Below, in pieces: positions 12,126-23,243 of a DNA stretch of 64,000 nt. A model generated the notes under the pieces. That model was not told the DNA's origin. It saw only the letters and a list, made by a program, of their open reading frames with translations, and did not search any database. Position 1 is the first letter of the stretch, and every line of letters starts with the position of its first letter. Both the position numbers and the translations under genes were made by a program. The stretch is from assembly GCF_036884655.1 (NCBI RefSeq), contig NC_088345.1, positions 28,960,001-29,024,000 of the forward strand, given 5' to 3'. Source of the stretch: Musa acuminata AAA Group. Its lineage: Eukaryota; Streptophyta; Magnoliopsida; Zingiberales; Musaceae.

Positions 12126-12840
12126 AAAAAGAAAACGGAGGAATGAGAGTAAGAGAGAGCAGGTGACTATGCCTCTATGTTCTGCGTGAGCTGTAGTTGT
12201 GGAGGAAAAAGAAAAGACATGTAGAAAACGAAATAGGGCGAGGACACGGAGGAAAAGTAGAAGGATTTGGGCTGACACCTTCTTTGGATCTTCGGATCAA
12301 AATCTTTGAAAGGCAAGTGTTTCGATCCTTCCTAGTGTAAGCTTTCTAATCTTTCCTATTGCAAGTGTCTTGATCTTTCCTTACTGCAATTTTATCTCTA
12401 CATTTGCTTTGAATATGAGGAACTTTGAATTTTCTAGCCTTGCATTTGATATATCTCCTGTTTAGATGTAACGATTCGAATCTGTGCAACTTTCGAGATT
12501 CTGACCTTTTGATACTGAACTGCCTATAAGTCTTGTTGAAAACTTTGATTTATTCAAATCTTATTACATTGGAAATTAGACTTATAGATCTTTCTTTTGA
12601 TACCTGGATTAAAAGATTTAGAGTCTAAATGTCTGCTCAGTTATCTATTGAATCCGACCCTTTGGATTATGCAAAACAATGATTTTATTTTCTGACCTTT
12701 GGTTACTTGATGATTTGAAAGCATGCTTAGCGAGTTTATATTTCGAACTTATGCATGATAGTTTTTGTGATCTTTGAAAGTTCTTTTTGTTTGGTGTTAA
12801 TGAATGATGCATGGATTTGAAAGAAAAGAACATGCTTATA

Positions 12841-14661
12841 TGAAATCAATCACTTAAAATGTATCAAATAAAAAAGAAAATATATTATTGGATTTAAAAT
12901 CATGAATCTAGTTATGTTATGAATATTGTGAACCATGAAATTGATTTTGATGGTTTGAATTTAATGGTTTTTATCGAAATCATGATCTTAATTTCTCAAG
13001 ATTTATAACTTGAAATCTTTAATGAATCAAGATTCCTTACTCTTTATTCTCTTGCATTTTGAGAAAATTTTCAATATGAATCATAAGAGTTCTTATGCAT
13101 GAATTGAAATCATTTTCTCCTACGTTTCCTTTTACGATTTACTAAAGAGAATATCTTTTTCAAAATTCATGACTTAAAATTTCATTTGAATATCTTTTAT
13201 TGTTTGATCTCCTAAGATCTCTCTTTGAATATTTAAAGGGGAGAATTTTCTACATGAATCATGATTTTGATGATTGAAAATTTGATATGCATGAATTGAG
13301 ATCTTGCTCTCCTACTATTCTTTTTGCTATTCACTAAAAAGAAGACTAATTCTAATAAACCATGATATGCTATTTGACATCTTTTAAGGTTTATGATTTG
13401 AATTTTATTATGTAAAATTCTTTGTATTCATGAAGTAATATCTCATTACCAAGTTCTTCTTAATATTCTTCATGTGATGATATGATTGCATGCAATACTT
13501 ATGGTTTTTATAATGATGTATGTGATGTATTGCATATAATGTATCATAAATGCTCTAAATGATAAATGTTTGGTATCATGATCAAAATGTTGATAAATAC
13601 TTAAAAAATTTAATGTTTTTAGTATCATGTATGATATGCACATAATGATGAATGAATTATTTTTTCGTATCGTATATGAAAAATGAAATGTAAGGTTTTG
13701 AAATTATGCATGTTCTAATTTAAAAATATAATGATGCACAAATAAGAACAATGACTTACCTTTGTCATAATTTGAAATTTGATATAATGGGTCTTCCCTT
13801 TTTTTTGATAATGACAAATGGGAAGCAAAAATTTCTAGCATGCACATCACGAAAAGTGGCAAACATGCTAGCTTGCTAATATCAAAAAGGAAGCAAGAAG
13901 TGCTATCTTGCAAGAGGCAAAATAGTCCATCTTGCACATCTCAAAAGATGTAAAATTTTTCTAACTTTTTTATGTGTAAAAGTTGATAGCTTGCATACTA
14001 TAAATTTGCATACCAAAAGTGCTATCTTGCCTATATCAAAATGCAAAACATGCTAACTTGCACTTTGCAATGAAAGCAAAATTGCTAGCTCAAACATTAC
14101 AAAGGAAGCAAAAATTTGCTAGCTTGCAACTTGCATATTTCAAGAAGCAAGAGTTGCTTTCTTGATCATCTCTAATTTGCTAGCTAACATGATGTAGAAC
14201 TTGCTATCTTCAACATTATAAAGAAATGCTATCTTGCCTATCGCAAAGAAAAGCAAATATGGCATGCACATCTTTAAATTTGCTAGCTTGTATGAAGTAG
14301 AACATGCTATCTTGCTACCTTGCATATCTACAACTTGATAGCTTAAATGTTTCAAGCATGATGTAACACTTACCAAATTTTCTAGCTTACAAATTACATT
14401 ATGATAAAACTTCATGATTTTAATGCAATGATTTGAATTTAGGTTTAAACATATGAGAATTGTACTTCTCCTTTTTGTTGATGACAAAGAGGGAGAAGTA
14501 TATTGATTGTATATCATGATTTGATCATGACATGTTGCTTGGATTTTTGAATCCAAGAGTTTCTATCAATAAGGCATATTGATAGGGGGAGTTTGGTTAA
14601 ACTCCGGGAGTTAAGGTTAACTCTGTCGTCGGTTGGTTGTCATCATCAAAATGGGGAAGAT
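12841..14661 (+). mobile_element. 3' spacer of a SIRE-like Copia element, upstream of LTR B1
   Basis: AT-rich non-coding DNA that resembles the region between pol and the 3' LTR in the better preserved copy at 51586-52711. The diagnostic end is present: ctttttgttgatgacaaag near 14470, then 'ggttaactctgtcgtc' (from 14614) and the polypurine tract aatggggaagat directly before LTR B1. Internal duplications are visible: a block around 13090-13145 recurs in altered form at 13280-13345. I found no pol coding in it. The left edge with LTR A1 is approximate. Confidence 0.6.
13830..14370. repeat. Dispersed array of a gctagcttgca-like motif in Copia spacer
   Basis: The decamer-like motif tgctagcttgca, with variants such as tgctatcttgc and tgctaacttgc, recurs about 15 times, separated by roughly 20-40 bp of A-rich sequence containing 'aaagcaaaa'. 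It looks like a degenerate tandem array of a 30-40-bp unit. I see no coding or known function. Confidence 0.6.
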
Positions 14662-16307
14662 TGTTGAATCTCGGATTTTGATAATGAAACCAATCAATAT
14701 GTGTTTATGTTATAATCTATGTTTTGAGTGACTCAGGATGCTTCGATCAGGATGAGATAATTAAAGCAGGAAAAATCATGTTGGGTTGGAGGAATATGTT
14801 AGAAGATTAGACGTCGGGCCGGTGGATTGATCGACGTATCGATAGACGGCTTCAAGCCATGGATTAGGGCATTGAGCCAAGAAGAGCGAATATTGCACCA
14901 AGGATATCGGAGTTGCGGAGTCAACTGACCGATTGGACAATAGGCCGTAGGAGAGGACGATGCGCCGAAGATTCGAACGAAGCGTCGAGAGACCAATGAC
15001 ATACCAAACAACTTGATTAATGCTTAGTATTAATTGTCTAGATCGAAGTTTATTTTACATGTGTAGGACTAACTATGATAGCAAGGCATGAAGCAAAATG
15101 AAGTCCCGGAGTCAAGGACGCGATCACGTTGGGAGTTCGAGAGTTCGTCGGAAGTCCGGACGTTCATCGGAAGTTCTGGAGGAACCAACCGAGAAGTCTC
15201 AGAGCTTGCTAGAGAAGCTCATTGGAACTTGCTAAGAAGATCATCGTGAAGTCCAGGAGCTTGCCAAGAGTCCGCTGAAATATTACCGAGAGATCGTCGG
15301 AAGTTCGCCGGAAGATCATCGGAAGCTCACTGAAAGAATAGACTTATGGACTTTATTTAGCTTAGAATATGTCTTAGGAATCATAGTTAGCATGTAATTG
15401 GGCTTGGATTGGGCCAACCCAATTACGGGCCAGCTAGGCCCATGTAAGAACTGTGTTGGGCCCAATAAGAAGCCCAAATAGTGCCCCAAGGGGTCTCACT
15501 GTCATGGCACAGTCTTCGAGATTGTGTCAAGCGGTGGTACTGCTAGTTTGGGCGGTTGTACAGCCCTTGGCAGGGTGCCAGGCGGTGGTACCACCCAGCA
15601 CTGCCCCCCAAGCAATGGTACCACCAGACTTGAGCGGTGGTACCACTAGACCTGGGCGGTGGTACCGCTTAGGGTAGTGTCAGCCAGACTAACACTGGGC
15701 GATGGTACCGCCCATCGTAGGCAGTGGTAACACCCGTGCCCGGGGAACCCGGGATGAGATGTTTTTAGGCTCTATGTTTGAATCAACTTGATGCCTATAA
15801 ATACCCCTCTCATCCCTAGTTAAAGCACATAAGCATAGAGAGCAAAAAAGGAAAGAAACGCTGTAGAAATCATTTTAGAAATTCCCTCCTCCACTCTAAG
15901 TTTAGAATTCTATAAGAGGAGTCTGAGTGCTTGTAAAGGTTGTCTCCTAAATCCGTGAAAAGGAGAAGAGGGGTGTAAGAAGGAGTTGGCCTTCGCCTAT
16001 TGAAGGAAGACCTCTAGTGGACGTCGGTGACCTCGTTGTAGGAGGAAGCCGAAAGTGGATGTAGGTCACGATTAACCGAGCCACTCTAAAATCTCAGTTT
16101 GCATTTACTTTGAGCATCTTATCTTTATTACAAACCTCTTTAAGTGCTTACTGCCTTCAATACTTTTACGAACTCGCTTTCAAGTTAAGTTTCCGAAAAT
16201 GATTTTACGTCGGAAACGGTTTTATCACACGAAAGTTTTTAAACCATCGTTATCTTACCACTACACTAATTCACGCCCCCTCTTAGTGTCGACCCCTGAT
16301 CCTAACA
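14662..16307 (+). mobile_element. LTR B1, 3' LTR of a SIRE-like Copia
   Basis: Begins TGTTGAATCTCGG after a polypurine tract and ends GATCCTAACA. It combines the 'long head' (an extra ~340 bp after the start) with a body of palindromic GGTACC modules (15520-15735). The sequence after its end is Copia spacer of another copy (X), and no TSD match is visible next to the LTR itself, as expected for the 3' LTR of an element whose 5' part is lost. Confidence 0.85.
15796..15803 (+). promoter_or_regulatory. TATA box of LTR B1
   Basis: TATAAATA in the context gcctataaatacccc, conserved in every family B LTR of the window. It marks the retrotransposon promoter; transcripts should start about 25-35 bp downstream. 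Confidence 0.75.
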
Positions 16308-16409
16308 TGATGATTACTTGCAATAATGGCGATTTGATTTCACATGATATTTTGATTCAAATCATTTCATAAATTTGATTCTTAATAGATTCCCTCCTTA
16401 CCTTCCATC
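16308..16409 (+). mobile_element. Copia X 3' spacer, first fragment
   Basis: Matches the spacer of the copy at about 51830-51995 (gatttgatttcacatga, then aatcatttcataaatttg). It is interrupted at 16410 by solo LTR B2 and resumes at 21213 after the duplicated ccatc. Confidence 0.8.
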
Positions 16410-17854
16410 TGTTGAATCTCGTATTTTGATGATGAAACTACTTGATATATGTTTATGATTTAATCTGCGTTTTGAGTGACGCAGGATGCTTCGATCAGGA
16501 TGAGACAATTAAAGCAGGAAAATCATATTGTGCCGAAGGAACATGTCAGAAGATTGGACGTCGGGCCAGTGGATCGGTCGACGTATCGACAGAAGGCTTC
16601 GGGCCGTGGACTCGGGCATCGGGCCAAGAAGAGCGGGTATTGTGCCAAGGATATCGGAGTTGCGGAGTCAACTGGCCGATTGGGCAATAGGCTGCACGAG
16701 AGGACGATGCGCCGAAGAATCGGACGAAGCGTCGAGGGACCAATGACATGTCGGACAACTTGGTTAATTGCTTAGGATTAATTGTCTCGATCGAAGTTTT
16801 GTTTTGTTGTGCAGGATTAACTACGATAAGAGTAAGACAAGCAGCAGGAGTTGCGCCGGAGTCAAGATCATGATCACGTTGGGAGTTCGAGAGTTCGACG
16901 GAAGTTCGGACGGTCGTCGGAGGTTCAGAGAGAACAGATCCGAGAAGTCCTGAAGCTTGCCAAGCGAAGCTCGTCGGAACTCGCCAAGTGGATCGTCGCA
17001 AAGTCCAGGAGTATGCCGGATGTCCGCAGAAGGATCACCGAGGGTTATCGGTTGATCGACGGAAGTTGGCAGGAAACTCGCCGGAAGAAGCGATTGACGC
17101 ATCGGAGCAAAGCTGCAGAAGTTGTCTTAGAGATAATCGTAGTTAGCATGATGATTAAGCATGAAAATGGGAGGTGATCCCATTAGCTTAATCTTGGGGC
17201 AATTGGGCCCCTGAAAAGATTCAAAGTGGGCCGAATGGAGTGAACCATTCGGACCCTGATTGCACCAGGAGGTGCAACCGCCCCAGCCAGGAGGTGCAAC
17301 CGCCTGGGCTGTGGGGTTGGGAGGTGCAACCGCCCCAGCCAGGAGGTGCAACCGCCAGGGCTGCAAGGCTGGGAGGTGCAACCGCCCCAGCCAAGAGGTT
17401 GCACCGCCAGAGCTCAAGTTCCGAGCTCTGCCAGGCGATGCAACCACCGAGCTCAGTCTTCGAGCTCTGGTAGAGAGGTGCATCAGCCTGAGCTCAGTCT
17501 CGAGCTCTGCCAGGTGATGCATTCACCAAGCTCAGTCTTCGAGCTCTGGCAGAGAGGTGGATCAGCCTGAGCTCAGCTTGGAGCTCTGCTAGGTGATGCA
17601 ACCACCGAGCTCAGTTTCGAGCTCTGCCAGGTGATGCAATCACCAAGCTCAGTCTTCGAGCTCTGCCAGGTGATGCAACCATCGAGCTCAGTCTTCGAGC
17701 TCTGGCAGAGAGAAGCAATCGGCAGAGCTCAGTCTTCGAGCTCTGCCAGGCGGTGCCACCTCTCCAGTCGAGAGGTGCAACCGCCTGATCCCAGAATTCT
17801 GGGATTTGATCGATTTGATCGTTTTGAGCTCGAATTTTGAATTGGGTTGAGGCC

Positions 17855-17862
17855 TATAAATA
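17855..17862 (+). promoter_or_regulatory. TATA box of LTR B2
   Basis: TATAAATA within gaggcctataaataccccac. The following transcribed region is disrupted at 18068 by the inverted LTR B3. Confidence 0.75.
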
Positions 17863-18224
17863 CCCCACCCATTCAGCACTGAAAAGATATAGACCTACAC
17901 CGAAATCTTGATCTTTTCTGTGATTCTAAGAGCTCAAAAGTGTTGTAAAGCCTTTAAGTCTCCTCCTTCTGTTCTTCAAGTTTTCAGTTGTAAAGTGAGG
18001 AGAGAAAGGTCTGTAAAGGTTGTCTCCTGAGCCTGTCAAAAGGAGAGAAATTGTAAAAGGGCAGTTTTGTTAGGATCAAGAGCACTAAGAGGGGGGGGGG
18101 TGAATTAGTGCAGCGGAAATCTTATAATAATTTAAAAACAAAAAGCTGCGTTCGTTCAAAAAACGATTATGATGCAAAAGCAAATTCTCAGTTTGTATCT
18201 AAGTGCAGTTTGCGTTTAAGCGCA

Positions 18225-18510
18225 GATTGCGTCTAAGCGCAGTTTTGCGTCTAAGCGCAGATTGCGTCTAAGCGCAGTTTTGCGTCTAAGCGCAGTTTTG
18301 CGTCTAAATGCAGATTTATGTCTAAACGCAGATTTACGTCTAAACGCAGTTTTACGTCTAAACGTAGTTTTACGTCTAAACGCAGATTTACGTCTAAACG
18401 CAGTTTTACGTCTAAACGCAGTTTTACGTCTAAACGCAGATTTACGTCTAAACGCAGTTTTACGTCTAAACGCAGTTTTACGTCTAGACGCAGATTTACG
18501 TCTAAACTTT
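18225..18510. repeat. 18-bp minisatellite in LTR B3 (about 16-17 copies)
   Basis: Unit acgtctaaacgcagtttt, alternating with an acgcagattt variant. As 18 is divisible by 3, several frames stay open. On the minus strand, which is the sense strand of B3, the frame reads a six-residue repeat FRRK(T/S)A. It lies about 700-1000 bp downstream of the LTR's TATA box, in the transcribed part of the LTR. Confidence 0.9.
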
Positions 18511-19225
18511 GAAACTCGTTTGTATATTCGCAGAAGGCAGTATGCAGTTGAAATCAAGACGTAAACGTAAACTGAAATCTGATGATTGAGCGAAGAAAGC
18601 CGATTTACGTCCGAATGCAGTTTTACGTCTAAATGTTGAAACTCGTTCGTAAAATCGTAGAGGACAGATTGCAGTTATTAATAGGATTAAAATGTAAGCG
18701 TAAACTGCAAGGAAGCTCGTTCGTAAAAACGCGGAAAACAGTTCTGCAGAATCAAACGTAAACGTAAACTGTAATGTACGAAAATACAAGTTTACGTCTG
18801 AATGCAGATTTGGAAGAACAGCACTTAGAACTTGTTCGTGAAAGCGCAGAGAGCAGTAGTGATGAGGGAGGTTTGCAGTAATGATAAAGTGCTCGAAAAT
18901 AAACGCAAACCAGAGATTTAGAGTGGTTCGGTCAGCCTTGACCTACTCCACTTTTGGCTTCCTCCACCGATGAGGTTGCCGACGTCAACTAGCTGCCTTC
19001 CTTCAATGGGCGAAGGCCAAACTTCCCTCTTACAGTTTCTCTCCTTTTGACAGGCTTAGGAGACAACCTTTACAGACCTTTCTCTCCTCACTTTACAGTT
19101 GAAAACTTGAAGAACAGAAGGAGGAGACTCAAGGCTTTACAACACTTTTGAGCTCTTTAGAATCACAGAAAAGATCACAATTTCGGTATAGGTCTGTGTA
19201 TCTTTTCAGTGCTGAATGGGTGGGG

Positions 19226-19233
19226 TATTTATA
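19226..19233 (-). promoter_or_regulatory. TATA box of LTR B3 (minus strand)
   Basis: tatttata in the plus strand, TATAAATA in the LTR sense, inside the conserved ggcctataaatacccc context. Confidence 0.75.
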
Positions 19234-20924
19234 GGCCCCAACCCAATTCAAAATTCGAGCTCAAAACGATCAAATCGATCAAATCCCAGAATTCTGGGAT
19301 CAGGCGGTTGCACCTCTCGACTGGAGAGGTGGCACCGCCTGGCAGAGCTCGAAGACTGAGCTCTGCCGATTGCTTCTTCTCTGCCAGAGCTCGAAGACTG
19401 AGCTCGATGGTTGCATCACCTGGCAGAGCTCGAAGACTGAGCTTGGTGGTTGCATCACCTGGCAGAGCTCGAAATCTGAGCTTGGTGGTTGCATCACTTG
19501 GCAGAGCTCCAAACTGAGCTCAAGCTGATGCACCATTCTGCCATAGCTCGAAGACTGAGCTTGGTGAATTCATCACCTGGCAAAGCTCGAGACTGAGCTC
19601 AGGCTGATGCACCACTCTGCCAAAGCTCGAAGACTGAGCTTGGTGGTTGCATCGCCTGGCAGAGCTCGGAACTTGAGCTCTGGCGGTGCAACCTCTTGGC
19701 TGGAGCGGTTGCACCTCCCAGCCTTGCAACCCTGGCGGTTGCACCTCCTGGCTGGGGCGGTTGCACCTCCCAGCCCCACAGCCCAGGCGGTTGCACCTCC
19801 TGGCTGGGGCGGTTGCACCTCCCAGCCCCACAGCCCAGGCGGTTGCACCTCCTGGCTGGGGCGGTTGCACCTCCTGGTGCAATCAGGGTCCGAATGGTTC
19901 ACTCCATTCGACCCACTTTGAATCTTTTCAGGGGCCCAATTGCCCCAAGATTAAGCTAATGGGATCACCTCCCATTTTCATGCTTAATCATCGTGCTAAC
20001 TACGATTATCTCTAAGACAACTTCTGCAGCTTGCTCCGATGCGTCAATCGCTTCTTCCGGCGAGTTTCCGGCCAACTTCCGTCGATCAACCGATAACCCT
20101 CGGTGATCCTTCTGCGGACATCCGGCATACTCCTGGACTTTGCGACGATCCACTTGGCGAGTTCCGACGAGCTTCGCTTGGCAAGCTTCTGGACTTCTCG
20201 GATCTGTTCTCTCTGAACCTCCGACGACCGTCCGAACTTCCGTCGAACTCTCGAACTCCCAACGTGATCATGATCTTGACTCCGGCGCAACTCCTGCTGC
20301 TTGTCTTAATCTCATCGTAGTTAATCCTGCACACTTATCTCAACACATAGATTAGATAACAAATGACAATTGACTTCATCATCAAAATCCGAGATTCAAC
20401 AAGTTTGGCCTTCGCCCATTGAAGGAAGGCACCTAGTTGACGTCGGCAACCTCATCGGTGGAGGAAGCCAAAAGTGGAGTAGGTCAAGGCTGACCGAACC
20501 ACTCTAAATCTCTGGTTTGCGTTTATTTTCGAGCACTTTATCATTACTGCAAACCTCCCTCATTACTACTGCTCTCTGCGCTTTCACGAACAAGTTCTAA
20601 GTGCTGTTCTTCCGAATCTGCATTCAGACGTAAATTCGTATTTTCATACATTACAGTTTACGTTTACGTTTGATTCTGCAGAACTGTTTTCCGTGCTTTT
20701 ACGAACGAGCTTCTTTGCAGTTTATACTTACATTTTAATCCTATTGATAACTGCAATCTGTCCTCTACGATTTTACGAACGAGTTTCAACATTTAGACGT
20801 AAAACTGCATTCAGACGTAAATCGGCTTTCCTCGCTCAATCATCAGATCTCAGTTCACGTTTACGTCTTGATTTCAACTGCATACTGCCTTCTGCGAGTA
20901 TACAAACAAGTTTCAAAGTTTAGA

Positions 20925-21075
20925 CGTAAATCTGCGTCTAGACGTAAAACTGCGTTTAGACGTAAATCTGCGTTTAGACGTAAATCTGAGTTTAAGACAT
21001 AAATCTGAGTTTAGACGTAAACTGCGCTTAGACGCAAAACTGCGCTTAGACGCAATCTGCGCTTAGACGCAAACT
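20925..21075. repeat. 18-bp minisatellite in LTR B2 (about 8 copies)
   Basis: Same unit as in B3 but in opposite orientation and about half as many copies: gcgtttagacgtaaatct and variants. Copy number therefore differs between closely related LTRs. Confidence 0.85.
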
Positions 21076-21212
21076 GCATTTAGATACAAACTGAGAATTT
21101 GCTTTTGCATCATAATTGTTTTTGAACGAACGCAGCTTTTGGTTTTTTAATCGCTGTAAGATTTCCGCTGCACTAATTCACCCCCCCCCTCTTAGTGCTC
21201 TCGATCCTAACA

Positions 21213-21809
21213 CCATCCTCTTCTTCATGTAAAGTTTTGATGACAAGGGGGAGAATCTATCTCCTTAATATTGATAAATTTTGATGTTGAGAACTTTTGG
21301 ATGTTGTCGTAATCACTTTAATATTGATAACTTTTGATATTAAGAACTTTTACATGTTACCATGCAACGATGTAATATCGATTGGATAAATTGGTATGAA
21401 ACTTGCTTAAATTTTTACCACACTTGCATTGTTGAAATTGTTCTCCTTTTTGTTGATGACAAAGGGGGAGAAATGATACCAAAATATGACAAAATTGATG
21501 ACCAATTGGCATTGGCATTGTAAATATATGCATCTTATCGTAAATGCTTATATCTTATCATAAATGCTTGAAATATGATTGGTATATGTATCATATCGTA
21601 AATGTATGTATCTTATCATAAATTCTTGAAATATGATTGGTATCATCAAATACAAATACTTGAAAAATATCAAATGTTTGCTTTAAATGTACCGTAATGT
21701 GGCATGATTACTTATAAATGTTTTATTTTGAGTATCATGCTTGATTTCATATTAAAATGATAAATGTCTATCATTATTATAAAATATTGATATTATCATG
21801 ATTTATTTC
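21213..21809 (+). mobile_element. Copia X 3' spacer, second fragment
   Basis: After the duplicated ccatc, the spacer resumes with ctcttcttcatgtaaag, then repeated ttgttgatgacaaaggggga phrases as in the copy at 52000-52190. It breaks at 21810 where solo LTR A3 starts and resumes at 43860. Confidence 0.8.
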
Positions 21810-23243
21810 TGTCACACCCCCAACAATAATCCATAATATTATAATTCAGCAATACATCCCAGGATCCAATCACATATTTAAAGACACTGAGAAAACAACA
21901 TCTATAATTCCCCAATTCATAATAAACCTATGCAGTTTAAATTCATATACTACATCACTCGATGAATCATAAAATCTGAAACCAACTCATCAAGACAATA
22001 ACCACCTTATAAATCCACAAGTGTTGTATCCTATACAATTACAAAAAATAAATGTTTATCACATGTTCATATCATTACACAAATTAACTTAACACTCTAA
22101 AATCCTAAACATGAGAGGTTCTTTAAACTTTTACAAAACTCACAAGTTCATATTTACCATCAACATTCCATTAGACATCAAGTGTACTTATACAACAAAA
22201 ATATATCATTAACTAAATGTTTGCCCAAAGTCTTCTAGCTTTCCACTATCGTAGCTCAATTTAAACATTCTAGCGAACGGCAAGCTATCCTGAAAAATTT
22301 ATATAGCAACAGGGTGAGCACATAGAGCTCAGCAAGCGACTAACATATCAATGGTAAAAAAGGATAGTTTCAAAGATAATTATTGAATCTTGGATTTTGA
22401 TGATGAAGTCAATTGTCATTTGTTCTCTAATCTATATGTTGAGATAAGTGTGCAGGATTAACTATGATGAAAGTAAGACATGCAGTAGGAGTTGCGCCGG
22501 AGTCAAGACAATGATCACGTTGGGAGTTCGAGAGTTCGACGGAAGTTCGGACAGTCGTCGGAGGTTTTGCGGGAACAAATCCGAGAATCCATGAGCTTGC
22601 CAAAGAAGCTCGTTGGAACTCGCCAAGTGGATCGTCGCAAGTCCAGGAGTTTGCCGGAAGTCCGCAGGAGCATCGCCGAGGGTTCATCGGATGATCGACG
22701 GAAGTTCGCCGGAAGCTCGCCGGAAGAAGCGATTGACGCACCGGAGCAAGTTGCAGTAAATGTCTTAGGGAATATCGTAGTTAGTACAATAATTAAGTTG
22801 GAAATGGGAGGTAATCCCATTAACTTAATCTTGGGGCAATTGGGCCCCTTAAAAACAAAAATTGGGCCGAATGGATCAACCCATTCGGACCCTGATTTCT
22901 GCCAGGCGGTTGAACCGCCCAAGGCAGGAGGTTGCACCGCCTAGGCTTAGTCTCCGAGTGAGACTGGGAGGTGCAACCGCTCCAGCCAGGCGTTGGCACC
23001 GCTTGGGCTCAGTCTCCGAGCGAGACTGGGCGGTGCAACCTCCCCTGACAGGAGGTGGCACCGCTTGAGCTCGGTCTTCGAGCTCTGCCAGGAGGTGCAA
23101 CCGCCTCAGTCAGGCGGTGGCACCGCCTTAGCTCGGTCTTCGAGCTCTGGCAGGAGGTGCAACTGCCCCTGACAGGAGGTAGCACCGCCTAGAGGCTCAG
23201 TCTTCGAGCTCTGCCATGCGGTGCAACCACCTCAGTCAGGAGG

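Larger units (their letters stand above)
10772..12840 (+). mobile_element. 3' LTR of gypsy A1 (family A), truncated at right
   Basis: The LTR begins TGTAATATCCC after the polypurine tract. Its 3' half (12410-12740) shares phrases such as 'tagatctttcttttgatacctgg' in shorter pieces with the solo family A LTRs at 23244 and 34314. The terminal TGACA is missing: Copia-type spacer DNA takes over around 12840 (edge approximate). Where other family A LTRs have a short GAA microsatellite, this copy carries about 1.1 kb of purine-rich and GC-triplet repeats, which create long but meaningless ORFs on both strands. Confidence 0.7.
18068..20401 (-). mobile_element. Solo LTR B3, inverted, nested in LTR B2
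   Basis: Reads TGTTAGGATC at its left end and GAGATTCAACA at its right, that is, a family B LTR in minus orientation. The 5-bp duplication agttt is exact (18063-18067 and 20402-20406), and LTR B2 reads on across it. Length 2334 bp. It carries the 'short head' with the ggaggtgcaaccgcc body, so its head differs from its host LTR while the body is nearly identical. It also contains the largest 18-bp minisatellite (about 18225-18505). Confidence 0.95.
16410..21212 (+). mobile_element. Solo LTR B2 (family B) interrupted by solo LTR B3
   Basis: Starts TGTTGAATCTCG at 16410 and ends GATCCTAACA at 21212. The flanking 5 bp ccatc is duplicated exactly (16405-16409 and 21213-21217). Host Copia X spacer is continuous across the insertion, so this is a solo LTR made by LTR-LTR recombination after insertion. 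Without the nested B3 it is about 2464 bp. It has the long head and a body of ggaggtgcaaccgcc modules (17259-17780), a TATA box at 17855, and a C9 tract just before the 3' end. Confidence 0.93.

Noticed and set aside
14657..16312. LTR B1 as a solo LTR
   Set aside because: The left flank is a polypurine tract and spacer, and the 5-bp flanks (aagat, tgatg) do not match.
18225..18510. CRISPR-like regular array
   Set aside because: Units are contiguous with no unique spacers, and the setting is a plant LTR.
18216..18564. Periodic Arg/Lys-rich ORFs on both strands that look like a repeat protein
   Set aside because: They come from an 18-bp minisatellite in an LTR; open frames in several phases are expected from a multiple-of-three unit. 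Kept as a repeat, not as a gene.
19520..19902. Gly/Ala/Pro-rich ORFs in LTR B3, and equivalents at 17183-17570 and 55116-55523
   Set aside because: They follow the ggaggtgcaaccgcc module array of the LTR U3 and appear in several frames and orientations.
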